Assembly (NCBI GenBank): GCA_963682175.1
Contig: OY821787.1
Coordinates: forward strand, 26,018,501-26,082,500
Direction: 5' to 3'
From: Triglochin maritima
Taxonomy: Eukaryota > Streptophyta > Magnoliopsida > Alismatales > Juncaginaceae
DNA: 64,000 nt
Of the stretch, positions 34,004 through 46,072 are shown piece by piece (within the stretch, counting starts at the first letter, position 1; each line of letters starts with the position of its first letter). Below the pieces are notes generated by a model that was given only the letters and a program-made list of their open reading frames with translations, was not told the origin of the DNA and made no database searches. The position numbers were made by a program, and so were the translations under genes.

Positions 34004-35484
34004 TGATTGGCATCATTTCATGCATATCTTTGTGTCTTATATCCATTATCATTCACCCTAAACAATGCTATGTAACGAGTTTTATGTTTAGTTATCAGGA
34101 ATAAGTAGGTTTGAGAAGGAGAGACTATAAATAGGAGGAAAATGACTGAATTGTGAGACCTGGGGACTAAGATGCAAGGGAGAAGGACATGAACGTAAGA
34201 CCGAAGGACCAAAGAGCAAAACAGAAAACTCCACACCATCATGGGGAGTATTTTGGCAATTCGATTCGGGTCGGAGCTCCAATAAACAAAGTATATGCAT
34301 CAAAGACCAACAAAGATGTCCAGAAAAGCCGACAACAAATTCCAGACCGATCCAGAACCAATAGACCGCCAATTGGCGGTCTATTTAGCTCCGGATCCGT
34401 TAATCTTTGGCGGGCATGTGTATTAGAGTGTGTTTATTCTATTTCTGGTATTTGTTTAGTCCCACATCAGGGGATTGTCCCGGATTACCTTTTTCTATGG
34501 CTATAAATAGAACTCTTCACCTTCCATTGTAATTACCCATTGCTTGGTGGCATTCTCTCTACTAAGGAGTAAGTCTTGAAGCAAAACTCAAGGTGGAGAA
34601 AAATGCTACCTTCAATGTGAGTCATTGTTAATAAAATAATTGTTCTAGTTTCTTTTAATCTTGTCTTTTAATTTGTGCATGCTTGTTTAGTCTTTCCTTT
34701 CCTTTTAAGCTTCTTTAATACTCCTTTCTTGCTTAGTTAAATTTCCTTTCAGTATAATGTTTCATTTTGTTAATGTAGGTAGTGTAATGATTAGTGAGTA
34801 GTTCCGTCCCCATTTGGGGGGCGGAGAAATATGTGATATGATTATGTAATATAGTAGTGTGTGTTATCTTAATCCTTTGAGCCTTATATGATTTTCATAA
34901 CCATCTAATGAGATTTCACACTTGTCTTTGATATGCTATGCTCTTGAATGAAGGTAAGGATAAGGATGGAATTAATATAGGAAACATGACTTGTAGTGTA
35001 TGTGCTCTTGTTGCCTTGGGCTTGGTTAATGCCTTGTATGTTTTAATGATATAGTCTTATCTTAAGTCATGTGGAGGCATAGTAGGGTCTAGTCTTTATA
35101 CATGAGTTCATTTAGCTTCATTCCAATTATTGTCTTCTATGTTTTAATGATGTAGTCTTATCTTATTTCATGTGGAGGCAAAGTTGGATTTAGTTTTATG
35201 ATTTCATGCACTACATGTTGTGAGGAGCATAATTGAACACACACACACACACACATCTTTATATTCACATTATTTCTCTACCCCCTATGGGGTTTAGTTT
35301 TATTGCTTATCTTCATTTCCTTTTGCATCTTAGTGTAGTTTAGTGTAACCAACATTTCTCTCCTTTCTTTACCACTCGCCTTCGAGCAAACCAAAAGCCG
35401 ACACACCTCCCAGTAGATCGACCCATATTTGCCACCGCTTCAACGCGGCCGTGCACTTACAGTTTACTATAAAACTATCAATCA
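34004..35484 (+). mobile_element. Element C 5' LTR
   Basis: It starts TGATTGGCATC and ends CTATCAATCA. The promoter region has the 24-bp palindrome at 34361-34384 and a TATA box CTATAAATAG at 34501-34510. A (CA)n run lies near 35236-35256. Relative to the 3' LTR it lacks about 50 bp near 34955. Confidence 0.93.
34361..34384. promoter_or_regulatory. 24-bp perfect palindrome upstream of the element C TATA box
   Basis: All 24 bases are self-complementary, with the inner 16 reading ACCGCCAATTGGCGGT. It contains CCAAT on both strands and GCC-box-like ends. It is about 117 bp upstream of the TATA box at 34501-34510. A second copy, CCGCCAATTGGCGG, is at 35646-35659 in the leader. Confidence 0.65.
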
Positions 35485-36601
35485 AGTTTTTGGCGTCGTT
35501 GCTGGGGAGGTGCTCTGTCCAGACTTTGGTTTGGACGATTCGAGTGGTTTTTAATTTTTTGTTTTCAGTTTTTCTTAGTTTCAGGGATCCTAGAGCTCAC
35601 GAGGAGGCTACTGGACGAGTTGGAGCACCAAAGCTTTAACAAGGACCGCCAATTGGCGGCCTGGTGAGCGTTTCTTGCTCTCAATTTTCTTCTGATAGTT
35701 GGTTCTTTCATTTTAGTTATCTGGGAGCACTATTTTGCATGTTGTGACTTCTAGTTTGCTCCCACATCATTAAAACAATCCCCATTAATCAACTTGGCCT
35801 TAAAATCCAAAGCAAAAGACTAGATATTCTTACTTGTTTAGGTCACGCATCATGTACCTGACTTAGGCACGTAGTTGTCTTTTCTTTTAGCTTTATTTTC
35901 AGTTGTTGAGCGTTGGCGTCAGGTACGCATTTCCTACACTCATTCATGCATCTTGTATGCCCATGCATTAGTTAGTAGGAGTTGCATCAGGACAAGAGTG
36001 AGTTGAGCGTTTGATTGGAGCGTTGATTGCTAGATTTAGGATCAAAACGCTACTAAGGAGGGGTTGTCCCATACAGGATAAGGTGGGGGATTTCATCACC
36101 CTTTCCTTCACCCCAAAAATTACTCTTAATCAAGCCTTAACTAAAAGCAAGTAGACATTGGCCCTAGGATTTCGGACGCACTAGGAGAGTAATCTAGTTG
36201 AGACTGTCATGGCCTGATCAACGTTGCCTACATTGTCGATAGTAGGAGGTACTGGATCTCCGGATCTGGTATCACTTGCTGGGCATTGTGGTCTTTGTTG
36301 TAGGGAGGTGAGGCGTGTCGAGGCTAGTGACCTCGAAGTTAGGCGTCATCTAGCCTAAGGACCCATTGTCTTACATTGTTTGAGTCGTGCTTGCTAGTTA
36401 GGCTTCTACCTGATCCCATTATCCACGCTAGTTTCTAGGGATTATTCCCTTCTCCTTTGAGTCATCTTCTTCTCACCTACTTCTACGTTATAGTCTCCTC
36501 CTCTTTACACTCTCTGTTAGCGTTTTAGGGTCGAGTCGAGCACTTTTTGTGAGCTTAGCCTCGTGGTGGTGAGAGTGGTCGACTCGAGAGTTTTTGTTGA
36601 G
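35485..36601 (+). other. Element C leader with tRNA-Asp primer-binding site
   Basis: 35491-35508 reads TGGCGTCGTTGCTGGGGA, two transitions away from a perfect complement of the tRNA-Asp 3' end. The leader then carries the palindrome copy at 35646-35659 and the blocks shared with the leaders of A and Z and with CACTA1 (for example 36086-36108). No reading frame of note. Confidence 0.85.
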
Positions 36602-38091
36602 ATGGATGGTTACATGGGCGACCTTCCATATCATTGTTGGGACCAGGACAATTCTTCCTGGTATTCTGGACCCATGCAACCTGGGGTGGCTCAGACTAAC
36701 ACCCCGTATGGTTGGGACAATCTTAATTGTGTGACTGAGCAATCTTCATATTAGGGTAACATGAGAGAGGCACCGACTGCTAGACCATAATCTAGTTATG
36801 TCGGATCATATGCTGGTCAACAAACTGAGACATTACAACGAACTTTGGCCTCTTTCATGCGTGCGGTAGCCGACATGAGTGCACCGGTGGCTCCAGTAGC
36901 CGTGTCGTGCGACTCTTGTGGGTTGAGTGGTCATGTTATCGGGGAATGTCCTTATGTTCCCCCAGAACCTGAGTATGAGCATACCTTTTCCCAAAATGCT
37001 CAATATGACCATTACACATCCGCGTACAACCCGAGAGTGATGGATTCGTGGGGAGACAATTCTTATTCAAATTCTTATACATCATTTTCACCCCAGTATC
37101 CTCCTCCCAAATACCCATAAGTCTACCAACACCCCACTTCAAATCATTGGACTCATTCTCAGCCCATCAACACCCAACCCCAAAATTTCTCAAATTCGGG
37201 CTTGGACCTCATAGTTGACCGCATACCTGATTCCTTGACACAAACTTTCCTTACGTTCATGGAAACCACTCAACAGTCCATACAAATATGGCACTGCAAG
37301 TGAGTCAAATGTCGCAGCAATTACGTGAACGTGAGGAGAGTAACTTTTCTGGTCAACATGAGGATTCATCTTTTGATAACAAACCACCACCACATCCCCA
37401 AATTCAAAACACAATATTTCAAAATCAAACTCCTAGTCAGTCTGAGGGACTTGGGGTTTCAATTCACGATCACCTAGTGGAGGATTCAATTCAAATTGAG
37501 AATAACGTGGACCAGCTTCATTATGAGTCGGCACAGGATTGTACCTTATCTTTTTGTCTCGTGACCCTTGAGCCACATGATCTTCATGTTGTGCCTCTTA
37601 AGGACTCACCTCTGGTGGAGCAAGAGCTCCCTAGTACCCTCAATTTCAAACAACCTGATGAGAGTTTGCCTCTCACTATTATTCCTGATCATCTTGGAAA
37701 TGATAGAACATCAAACAACTACATTGGTAATGAGGGTATTAGGAGTTCCTTGGAGGATACCTTGGGTATGACACCCACTTTTTGTTCGCCTGGTGTGTCG
37801 GACATGCCTAATGAGGTTCTTGACCTCGTTCCGACGCACCAGTCTGTTGGTTTGAGAGTTTGGATTAACGATCATAACTTCAGCACCGCAACGGAAGAAA
37901 CTCTTCTTCCGTTGCCCCATATTTCCCAAACTCTTGAGAGGTTCAAGCTCTTTCAGTTTGATCCTTTAAATGATACGCCTTTGCGTCCAATTCATGAACC
38001 TCTCATTTCATCTTGTGCTCTTTGTGAAGGGGGCCCACGCATGAGTATTCTGGCCCCGCGTGGTGTCATGTTCCCTTTCCAAGTGCATTGA
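36602..38091 (+). pseudogene. Element C gag-like reading frame, decayed
   Basis: From an ATG at 36602 one frame runs to about 37300 with stops near 36752, 36788 and 37118; the open part from 37288 to 38091 is in another frame. A perfect CCHC knuckle, CDSCGLSGHVIGEC, lies near 36907-36948 and is followed by a Tyr- and Asn-rich stretch and a coil-like region (ALQVSQMSQQLREREES), the order seen at the C-terminal end of Athila gag. The last part (37330-38091) is acidic and Pro-, Leu-rich and I do not recognise it. It ends just before the shared 3' region. It may have been a nucleic-acid-binding gag piece with an added domain. Confidence 0.7.
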
Positions 38092-38327
38092 CCCACTTTT
38101 GAGGTTCCCATTTGATGTCTTTTGACAAATGAAGATGGGAACTTATGTTTGTACATAGTTATATGCAAAAAATGCGTGGACTGTTTACCTTTATAGAGTC
38201 GGCCCGTAGGATTACCGCGTCCAATGTTTGAAAAAATTTATCCATCGAGTCGAGTGTCTAGATTGAATAATGCACGTTGTTCGGATTTTGTGGGTATATC
38301 CGCTGAAAACCCTCAGGAGACAACACT

Positions 38328-38379
38328 CCTCCTTGGCGATAAGGAGGTTTAACGGCTTGTTGCACGTGCTAAGTGCAAC
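38328..38379 (+). other. Conserved twin stem-loops in element C 3' region
   Basis: 38328-38334 CCTCCTT pairs with 38341-38347 AAGGAGG around GGCGAT, and 38359-38365 GTTGCAC pairs with 38373-38379 GTGCAAC. They lie about 120 bp upstream of the purine tract (38481-38496, TAGGTGTGGGGGTATT) and match those of element A. Confidence 0.65.
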
Positions 38380-38496
38380 CGTGATTCCTACGAAAGTGAG
38401 TTAGGATTTCCCTGTTTTTCGTATGTTTTTCCTTTCTTTTATTTTTCTCTTTCTTTGTTTTGCTCGAGACGAGCAAAAGTTAGGTGTGGGGGTATT

Positions 38497-40020
38497 TGAT
38501 TGGCATCATTTCATGCATATCTTTGGGTCTTATATCCATTATCTTTCACCTTAAACAATGTTATGTAACGAGTTTTATGTTTAGTTTTCAGGAATAAGTA
38601 GGTTTGAGAATGAGAGACTATAAATAGCAAGGAAAAGGACTGAATTGTGAGACCTGGGGACTAAGATGCAAGGGAGAAAGACCTGAACGTAAGACCGAAG
38701 GACCAAAGAGCAAAACAGAAAACTCCACACCATCATGGGGAGTATTTTGGCAATTTGATTCGGGTTGGAGCTCCAATAAACAAAGTACATGCATCAAAGA
38801 CCAACAAAGATGTCCAGAAAAGCTCACAACAAATTCCAGACCGATCCAGAACCAGACTGCCAATTGGCGGTATGTTTAGCTCCGGATCCGTTAATCTTTG
38901 GCGGGCATGTGTATTAGAGTGTGTTTATTCTATTTCTGGTATTTGTTTAGTCCCACATCGGGGGATTGTCCTGGATTACCTTTTTCTATGGCTATAAATA
39001 GAACTCTTCACCTTCCATTGTAACTACTCATTGCTTGGTGGCATTCTCTCTAATAAGGAGTAAGCCTTGAAGCAAAACTCAAGGTGGAGAAAAATGCTAC
39101 CTTCAATGTGAGTCATGTTAATAAAATAATTGTTCTAGTTTCTTTTAATCTTGTCTTTTAATTTGTGCATGCTTGTTTAGTCTTTCCTTTCCTTTTAAGC
39201 TTCTTTAATACTCCTTTCTTGCTTAGTTAAATTTCCTTTCAGTATAATGTTTCATTTTGTTAATGTAGGTAGTGTAATGATTAGTGAGTAGTTTCATCCC
39301 CATTTGGGGGGTGGAGAAATATGTGATATGATTATGTAATATAGTAGTGTGTGTTATCTTAATCCTTTGAGCCTTATATGATTTTCATAACCATCTAATG
39401 GGATTTCACTCTTGTCTTTGATATGCTAATGCTCTTGAATGAAACTTAGCATATGCTTAGAATAGTGAACCTATTTTCTGAGGAATGGTGAGGTAAGGAT
39501 AAGGATGGAATTAATATAGGAAACATGACTTGTAGTGTATGTGCTCTTGTTGCCTTGGCCTTGGTTAATGCCTTGTATGTTTTAATGATATAGTCTTATC
39601 TTAATTCATGTGGAGGAATAGTAGGGTCTAGACTTTATACATGAGTTCATTTAGCTTCAATCCAATTATTGTCTTGTATGTTTTAATGATGTAGTCTTAT
39701 CTTATTTCATGTGGAGGCAAAGTTGGATTTAGTTTTATGATTTCATGCACTACATGTTGTGAGGAGCATAATTGAACACACGCACACACACATCTTTATA
39801 TTCACATTATTTCTCTACCCTCTATGGGGTTTAGTTTTATTGCTTATCTTCATTTCGTTTTGCATATTAGTGTAGTTTAGTGTAACCAACCTTTCTCTCC
39901 TTTCTTTATCACTCGCCTTCGAACAAACCAAAGTCGACACACCTCCCTGTGGATCGACCCGTATTTGCCACTGCTTCAACACGGTCGTGCACTTGCGGTT
40001 TAAATAAAACGAATCAATCA
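38497..40020 (+). mobile_element. Element C 3' LTR
   Basis: TGATTGGCATC to GAATCAATCA. The TATA box CTATAAATAG is at 38992-39001. The palindrome has decayed here (ACTGCCAATTGGCGGTAT near 38854-38871), whereas the 5' LTR copy is perfect. Confidence 0.93.
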
Positions 40021-40907
40021 TTTAGCTATTAACTCAAAAGTGTCGCATGCCTCATTGATGGGTTTCATTTGGAAATCACCCTGACACATCGACTCCAACA
40101 ATATGCGGGTGTTGTAGTTGAGGCCCTTATAAATAATCTGGCACAACTGCCATAGCTCAAGTCCATGATGAGGGCACTACTGGAGAAGGTCCTTGAACCT
40201 CTCAAAGAATGCATGAACAGATTCGGTCTTAGTCTGATACATTTGATGTATCTGGTGCCGTATCTGTTGAGTTTTTCATGGAAGGAAAAATCTCTTCATA
40301 ATACGGTTACAAAGTCATCCCAAGACCGAATAGAGCTCGTCGGGAGTCTGTACATCCATTTCTTCGCGTTATCCTTCAACGCGAAAAAAATCATCCTCAA
40401 CCGGACTGAATCCTCATCAAGTTGTTGAAGCTTGAACATGGAGCATACTTCCTCGAATTCACGTATAAAAATATATGAATCCTCCTTATTGGCAGTGAAA
40501 GTAGGAAGCATGCTCACATACTGAGGTTTCAGCTCATAGTTGTTCCCACAAGATGGGGGAAGAACTATGCAAGAAGGTTGCGCGACCCGAACAGGATGGG
40601 TCCGCTCCCACAAAGTCATCTGTCTATCCTGTCGACCTAAAGGTGGTGGTGCATCAAGAACGCAATCCTAACTGACTCCCTCTTCCTCTCGAGTCAGAGG
40701 AGGACGAGAAGGAGGTCTACGTGGTGGTGGGAGTGGACCGAGGTAATCCATGTATGGAACCCGGTCTCCCCCGTCACCACGAGAAGACTCAGCCTCACGC
40801 TCCAAAGGAGCACGAGGCGGAGATGGACGATCACCAAGATTGTCCATCTCAGAAAAATGCACTCTCTCAAGTCGAGCGCTCTCACCAGAACGAGCCAAAC
40901 CTTCCAT
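40021..40907 (-). pseudogene. Element A gag, N-terminal and core part
   Basis: The frame starts MEGLARSGESARLERVHFSE at 40907 and is open to a TAG at 40668-40670. It goes on in the same frame from 40667 to a stop at 40296-40298, with the gag core (MLPTFTANKEDSYIFIREFE, then AKKWMYRLPTSSIRSWDDF). After frame changes it continues as HHGLELWQLCQIIYKGLNYN and ends at 40021, where element C was inserted. The remaining part is at 33060-34003. The protein would build the particle core. Stops and shifts make this copy dead. Confidence 0.85.
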
Positions 40908-41988
40908 AAAATGCTCGACTCGACTCTAAAATAACACACAACAGAAGGTGTACTAAGAAGAGGAAACTACTCGTAGAAAATAGATGAGGAGAGGACTCAG
41001 ATGAGGAGGGAAGAATCCTTAGAGCTAGCGTGAGTAGTGGGTGAAGGTAGAAGCCTAATCTAGCAAGCACGGTAGAAACAATGTAAGGCAATGGGTCCTT
41101 AGGCTAGACGACGCCTAACTTCGAGGTCACTAGCCTCGACACGCCTCATCTCCCTACAATGAACACCACAATGCCGAGCAAGTGATACCAGATCCGGAGA
41201 TCCAGTACCTCCTACTATCGACAAGGTAGGCAACGCCGATCAGGCCATGACGGTCTCAACTAGATTACTCTCCTAGTACGTCCGAAATCCTTAGGGCCAA
41301 TGTCTACTTGCTTTTAGAATTAAGGCTTTTATTCAGAGTGATTTTGGGGGCAAGAAAAGGGTGATGAAATCCCCCACCTTATCTTTTATGGGGCAGACCC
41401 TCCTTAGTAGCGTTTTGATCTTAAATCTAGCAATCAACACTCCAATCAAACGCTCAACTCACTCTTGTCCCGATGCACCTTACTAACTAATGCATGATCG
41501 AAACATGCATGAATGAGAGAATTGGGTGCACGTTCCTCACGCCAGCAATCAACAACAAAAATGTAAAGCAAAGAAAAGACCAATGCGTGCATGGTCTACA
41601 AATGATGCATGACCTAGATGGCAATCAATCTACTCTTTTGCTTTGAGTTTTAAGATCCAAGTTGATTAAAGGGGATTGATTATTAATCTGGGAGCAAACT
41701 ACAAGTCACAACATGAAAGATTGAGCTCCCAGACCACTAATATGAAAGCACAAACTACCAGAACAAAAATGGAAGCTAAAGATGCTCACCAGGCCGCCAA
41801 TTGGCGGTCCCAGATCGCTGATTGGCGGTCACTGTTGAGTGTTTCGCTCTCCAATTCCTCCAGTCGCCTCCCCTTGATCCTCAGGATCCCTGAAACAAAT
41901 CAAAACTAAAAAACAAAAATTAAAACCACTCGTATCGTCTAAACCAATGTCTGGATAGAACACCTCCCCGGCAACGGCGCCAAAAACC
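40908..41988 (-). other. Element A leader with tRNA-Asp primer-binding site
   Basis: 41965-41982 reads TCCCCGGCAACGGCGCCA on the plus strand, exactly the 3' end of plant tRNA-Asp, so the minus-strand element has a perfect primer-binding site. Palindrome-type copies lie at about 41793-41836 (CCGCCAATTGGCGGTC, then GCTGATTGGCGGTC). The leader blocks shared with C, Z and CACTA1 lie at 41100-41400. Confidence 0.9.
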
Positions 41989-43371
41989 TGATTGATACGT
42001 TTTAATTATAACCGCAGGTCCACGGCCGCGTTGCAGCGGTGGCAAATACGGGTCGATCCATAGGGAGGTGTGTCGACTCTGGTTTGTTCGAAGGCGAGTG
42101 AGAAAGAAAGGAGAGAAGGGATTGATTAAACTAAACTATACTAAACTAAACTAGTAGACTACAAAGGAGGAAATCGAAGCACGAAATGAATTAAACTAAG
42201 TAACTAATAACAGAAGATAGAAATCAGGAATGGAAAACCCCTAAGGGGTGGAGTGTGTGTGTGCACATGAAATAAGTGTGGTGAATGCATACAATAAGCT
42301 CAAGTGTAGTTAGTGTTAGTTAATGCATAAGAAGTACCTAAGGCATGACCTATCATTTAAAGCACTAACCTAGGTGATTAATATGAGCATGACAAGTTTG
42401 TTATTAAGAACATAAACAAGCATGGAATGTACCAAAACATTATGGCAGAAACCATCAAGTAAAAGTTCTTATTAATTCAAACAAGCATACTAACATCTCT
42501 CACAAACAACAATGTACACACATCTACTCCACCCCCATAGGGGATGGAACTACTCAAACATATTTAAACTAACATTTATACTAAGGAAAGAAAACATGCT
42601 TAAACTAATTATAAGAAGACTAAAACAACAAGTTTAACTAAAAGAACATAAAACTAAAGAAGCATGCAAGACATAAGAAAGGAAATTAAACTAAGAAAGA
42701 AACAACATAATCAAAGGAAAACATCTATTATTACTCACTCAGTTACAAGTAGCTTCTCTCCACCAGGGTTTTTGCTTCAAGGCTTTAACTCCTACTAGAG
42801 AGGATGGCCACCAAGAGAGAGATGGGTTACAAGAGAGGAGAGAGAGTTCTATATATAGCCATAGAAAAAGGTAATCCGGGACAATCCCCCAGTATGGGAC
42901 TAAACATATACCAGAAATAGACTAAACACACTCTAATACACGACCCAACGAAATATTAGCGGATCCGGAGCAACCCGGACCGCCAATTAGCGGTCCCAGA
43001 CTGCCAATTGGCGGTCTACAGGGTTTGGATCTGTCTAGGTTTTTTGGATGGATTTGTTGGTCTTTGATGCATCTACTTAGCTTGCTGGAGCTCCGACCCG
43101 AATAGAATTGCCAAAATACTCCCTATGATGGTGTGGAGTATTCTTGTCTGCTCATTCGTCCTTCTATCTTGCATTCAGGTCCTTCGATCTTGCATCTTAG
43201 TCCTCGAGTCTCTCAACTCAGTCTTTTTTCCTGCTTTTAGGTCCTTTCATGCCTCTTCTCTTTAAACTTATTTATTTCTGAAATTCAAAAATAAAGCTTG
43301 TTGCGTAGCATTGTTTAGGTGATAGATAATGGATATAAGATACAAATGTAAGCATGAAATGATGTCAATCA
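41989..43371 (-). mobile_element. Element A 5' LTR
   Basis: TGATTGATACG to GATGTCAATCA, followed by the target duplication ATGTC. The TATA box (minus-strand CTATATATAG) is at 42849-42858, with palindrome copies near 42977-42994 and 43001-43017. Confidence 0.93.
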
Positions 43372-43911
43372 ATGTCCAAATTTCTTGAAGAAGTAGCATT
43401 TGACCTTATTGATGGGCTTGTTAGCCACACCGAGAGAGTGTTTCTTCTCATAATTGTTCTGAACCTTTTTCCCTTTGGATTTGTGGACTTTTATCCCGTG
43501 AGAAACCAGATTCACAACATTCATCTTATCGCAGAGTTGTCTCTCTTCCTCTTGAACACACTTAGTCAACAATTCACTGATTCACCATTCATCTTTATGT
43601 GTGTTAAAGAGACCATAATCAGTTGGAAATGTATGTAAGATGAAGTGGACCAAAAAGAATTAGCAATGGTAATTTTCAGGTCATTTAGCTTTCCAGCAAC
43701 ATCTCGTATGATCATAATATATACTCTTATATTTCTTTGCCCATTATAACGCTTGGAAGTGAACCTTTGAATCAAGGTGCTTGACTTTGACTTGTCAGAT
43801 CCAAGAAACTACTTCTCGATGGTATCCAGATACACAATCGTCGAGGTGTCAGGTGTCACAGGACCCTTGATATCCCTAGGCACATGTTGTAATATTAACT
43901 ACAAAGACAAT
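43372..43911 (-). pseudogene. Copia E fragment: middle of gag
   Basis: The minus-strand translation gives TLIQRFTSKRYNGQRNIRVY, then IIRDVAGKLNDLKITIANSF, and LLTKCVQEEERQL-like sequence leading to KVKCYFFKKFGH, the first half of a CCHC knuckle. This is the plant copia gag family (UBN2 type). Stops and one or two frame changes are present. It joins 46881-47080 upstream (after removing D) and 5612-5943 downstream (after removing A). Confidence 0.85.
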
Positions 43912-44469
43912 TGATTGAATAATTTTAAATACCGCAAGTGCACGACGTCGGTGAAGACACGAAAAGTATTGGTCGAGTCCATAGGGAGGTGTGTCAACTC
44001 TGGTTCTTCAGAAATCAAGTGGAAAATAAAAGGGAGAAGAAGTTAATTACACTAAACAAGAAATTAACCAACAAGAAAGGTGAAAGTACGAGAGTAACTG
44101 ACACTAAACTAAGCAAAAAGCAAAGAAAGATGACATTCAGTAATGAAAATCCCAAAAGGGTGGAGTGTGTGTACACACGTGATAAGGTGGTGAAGAATAC
44201 ATTCAATAAGGTACAAGTGTAAGTTGTGTTTTCATGCATAGGAAGTACCTAATGGTTGTGGCAAAACATATCATTCCAATCACTAACTTAGTTGAATAAC
44301 ATGAGCATAAACAAGTTAGTTATTAAGAACCTAAACAAGCATGGGAAGTACCTAATGCTTATGGCAAAACTCATCAAGTTGAGTATTCTCTTTTAAACAA
44401 ACAAGTACACATTCACATTCATCACATATTGCAAAAGATAGCATTCATCCCATTCTTGATTACAGTATA

Positions 44470-46072
44470 TGTAAGATCTAATGTGCCCTAATATTAGTCT
44501 AAAGCGGGGTGAATAGACTAATTAAGTTCTTTAAACAATTAATGTAAATTAAAAGCTAGAACAATAAAAGTGAAGACGACATATGCAAACCACAAACACC
44601 GGATGTATAGAGGTTTGGATCCAACCACCGGATCCTAGTCCTCTCTTATGAATTGCTCACCCTCAAGCAACTTCGCATCCTCCACTAATCTGGTCTCCGT
44701 TGCAGGCCGAAATCATGTCTTTACACCACATGCTTTGCGAACACCCTCGCCTAGCTTGGACCACCTTCTCACAATCCGAGAAGAGCTTCAATCTGAAAGC
44801 TAGTACAACTTTTGAAGAAAATACTTCAGCAAACTAATCTTGGGCACTTGAAATGAATGATGCAATCAATGAGCTAGTTTCAAGTGGGAAGATGTGAGCA
44901 CAAGGAAGTTTAGAGCAAATGAGAGTAGTAAGAATGTTTGAGTTTGGAGAAAAATTTGTGACCTTAGAAATGTGTTCTCTGCTCTATTTATAAGCTCTAA
45001 ACAAATTCTAGCCATTGGGATTAAGTTGGGAAAGAGTTGTATAAGAATACACAAAGCAGTGAAATTTTGGACACAAATCTGGACACTAATTGGTCGATCG
45101 GATTGGGTTAATCGGTCGAACGGTTTGTAAAGAATAAGCATTCGTTCGAACAAAGGAGCAGAAGGTCGAACCAACTGGCTAGAACTTAAGTTAACGGTCG
45201 AACATATGGTAAGGTTCGGTCGACCGTTTGGAGAATTTTGCCAAGATGAAACAATGCAAATAAGATAATGGTCGAACAAAGAGGTGAGTTGGTTCGACCG
45301 AAAAAATCAGTAAGAATGGAGCTGGAGAGTTTCATAAACCGGTTGACCGATAAACCAAATCTAAACTAGGGGTTAGGTGACTATACGTATACAACTGTTA
45401 GTATAAATGACAAGTATAACAGTCATATTTAAGACAAATACAGAAACAAAATCGGTCGGACCAAAAGGACTTTCGGTCGACCGGTTTCCACTCTAACCAG
45501 GACACGTGTCAAGACAAGATAGGTGAGTGAGACGTGTATTGGTCGAAGTGGGTTAACTCAATAGGCAAAGTGACACGGTCGACTGGGGAAAAGAATTTGG
45601 TCGACCGATTAAGCCTGTGTAGGCACAACAAAGAATCGGTCGAACTGAGGGTAGGTCTGGTCGACCGCTAGGGAAAGAAATAAGAGTCTATTGAATTTCG
45701 GTCGAACCAGATGGCAGTATGGTCGACCGATTTGACCCAGAAATCATGTTTCAGGAAATTTCTATGTTTCGCTGATGTCCTATTGAAGTCAATTTGATAT
45801 GGACTTAATTGTAAGACTTTTATAGGTTCCCTATGGGTCATGCAATGTAATTCATCAATGATTTCAAGTGCCAAGTTACATTATATCCTAAGTACAAGAA
45901 ATATAAACCTATCTACTCTTCATTCTTCATTTCTTGTCTTGATCCATACTTGGTCCTGAAATGTTAGAAATACAATATATGCATGCTATGATATTAAAAG
46001 ATTACATGTGTTTATTGATATGTTAGTTAATCATCAAAACGGATTAGCGATTATTTAGCCAAAAAGCTAACA
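44470..46072 (-). mobile_element. Element F: solo LTR (probably Ty1/copia) inside D
   Basis: It starts TGTAAGATCTAATG and ends AAAAGCTAACA, with GTATA on both sides (44465-44469 and 46073-46077). Removing it restores the D LTR. The GGGGTGAATAGAC bases near the start are common in plant copia LTRs. A TATA box (minus-strand TATAAATAG) lies at 44984-44994, and a GGTCGACC array at 45091-45730 lies upstream of it. No coding sequence. Confidence 0.88.
45091..45730. repeat. GGTCGACC-type array in solo LTR F
   Basis: More than fifteen copies occur, about a third exact (GGTCGACC) and the rest one or two bases off (GGTCGAAC, GGTTGACC). Spacing is irregular. Confidence 0.85.

Larger units (their letters stand above)
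34004..40020 (+). mobile_element. Element C: non-autonomous Athila-type retrotransposon
   Basis: LTRs at 34004-35484 and 38497-40020 have TGATTG...CAATCA ends. The flanks are TTCAG (33999-34003) and TTTAG (40021-40025), a 5-bp duplication with one mismatch. Removing C rejoins the gag frame of element A (INEACDTFELIAERTFEWD). The 3.0-kb internal region has a tRNA-Asp primer-binding site, a leader, a gag-like decayed frame and a purine tract, but no protease, RT, RNase H or integrase. Leader, LTRs and 3' end are related to element A, whose family could have supplied the enzymes. Confidence 0.92.
5944..43371 (-). mobile_element. Element A: Athila-type Ty3/gypsy retrotransposon carrying nested insertions
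   Basis: The two outer LTRs (5944-7364 and 41989-43371) are in the same orientation and flanked by the 5-bp duplication ATGTC (5939-5943 and 43372-43376). Removing the element rejoins the zinc knuckle of copia E, which proves the two ends belong to one insertion. Internal order on the minus strand is 5' LTR, tRNA-Asp primer-binding site, leader, gag, protease, RT, RNase H, integrase, long 3' noncoding region, purine tract, 3' LTR. RT and gag resemble the Athila lineage. CACTA1 and element C interrupt it, and 1,506 bp of its RT region is present twice, on either side of CACTA1. Confidence 0.93.

Noticed and set aside
41965..41982. tRNA-Asp gene
   Set aside because: Only the last 18 bases of the tRNA are present. 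They are a retrotransposon primer-binding site; the same holds at 627-644.
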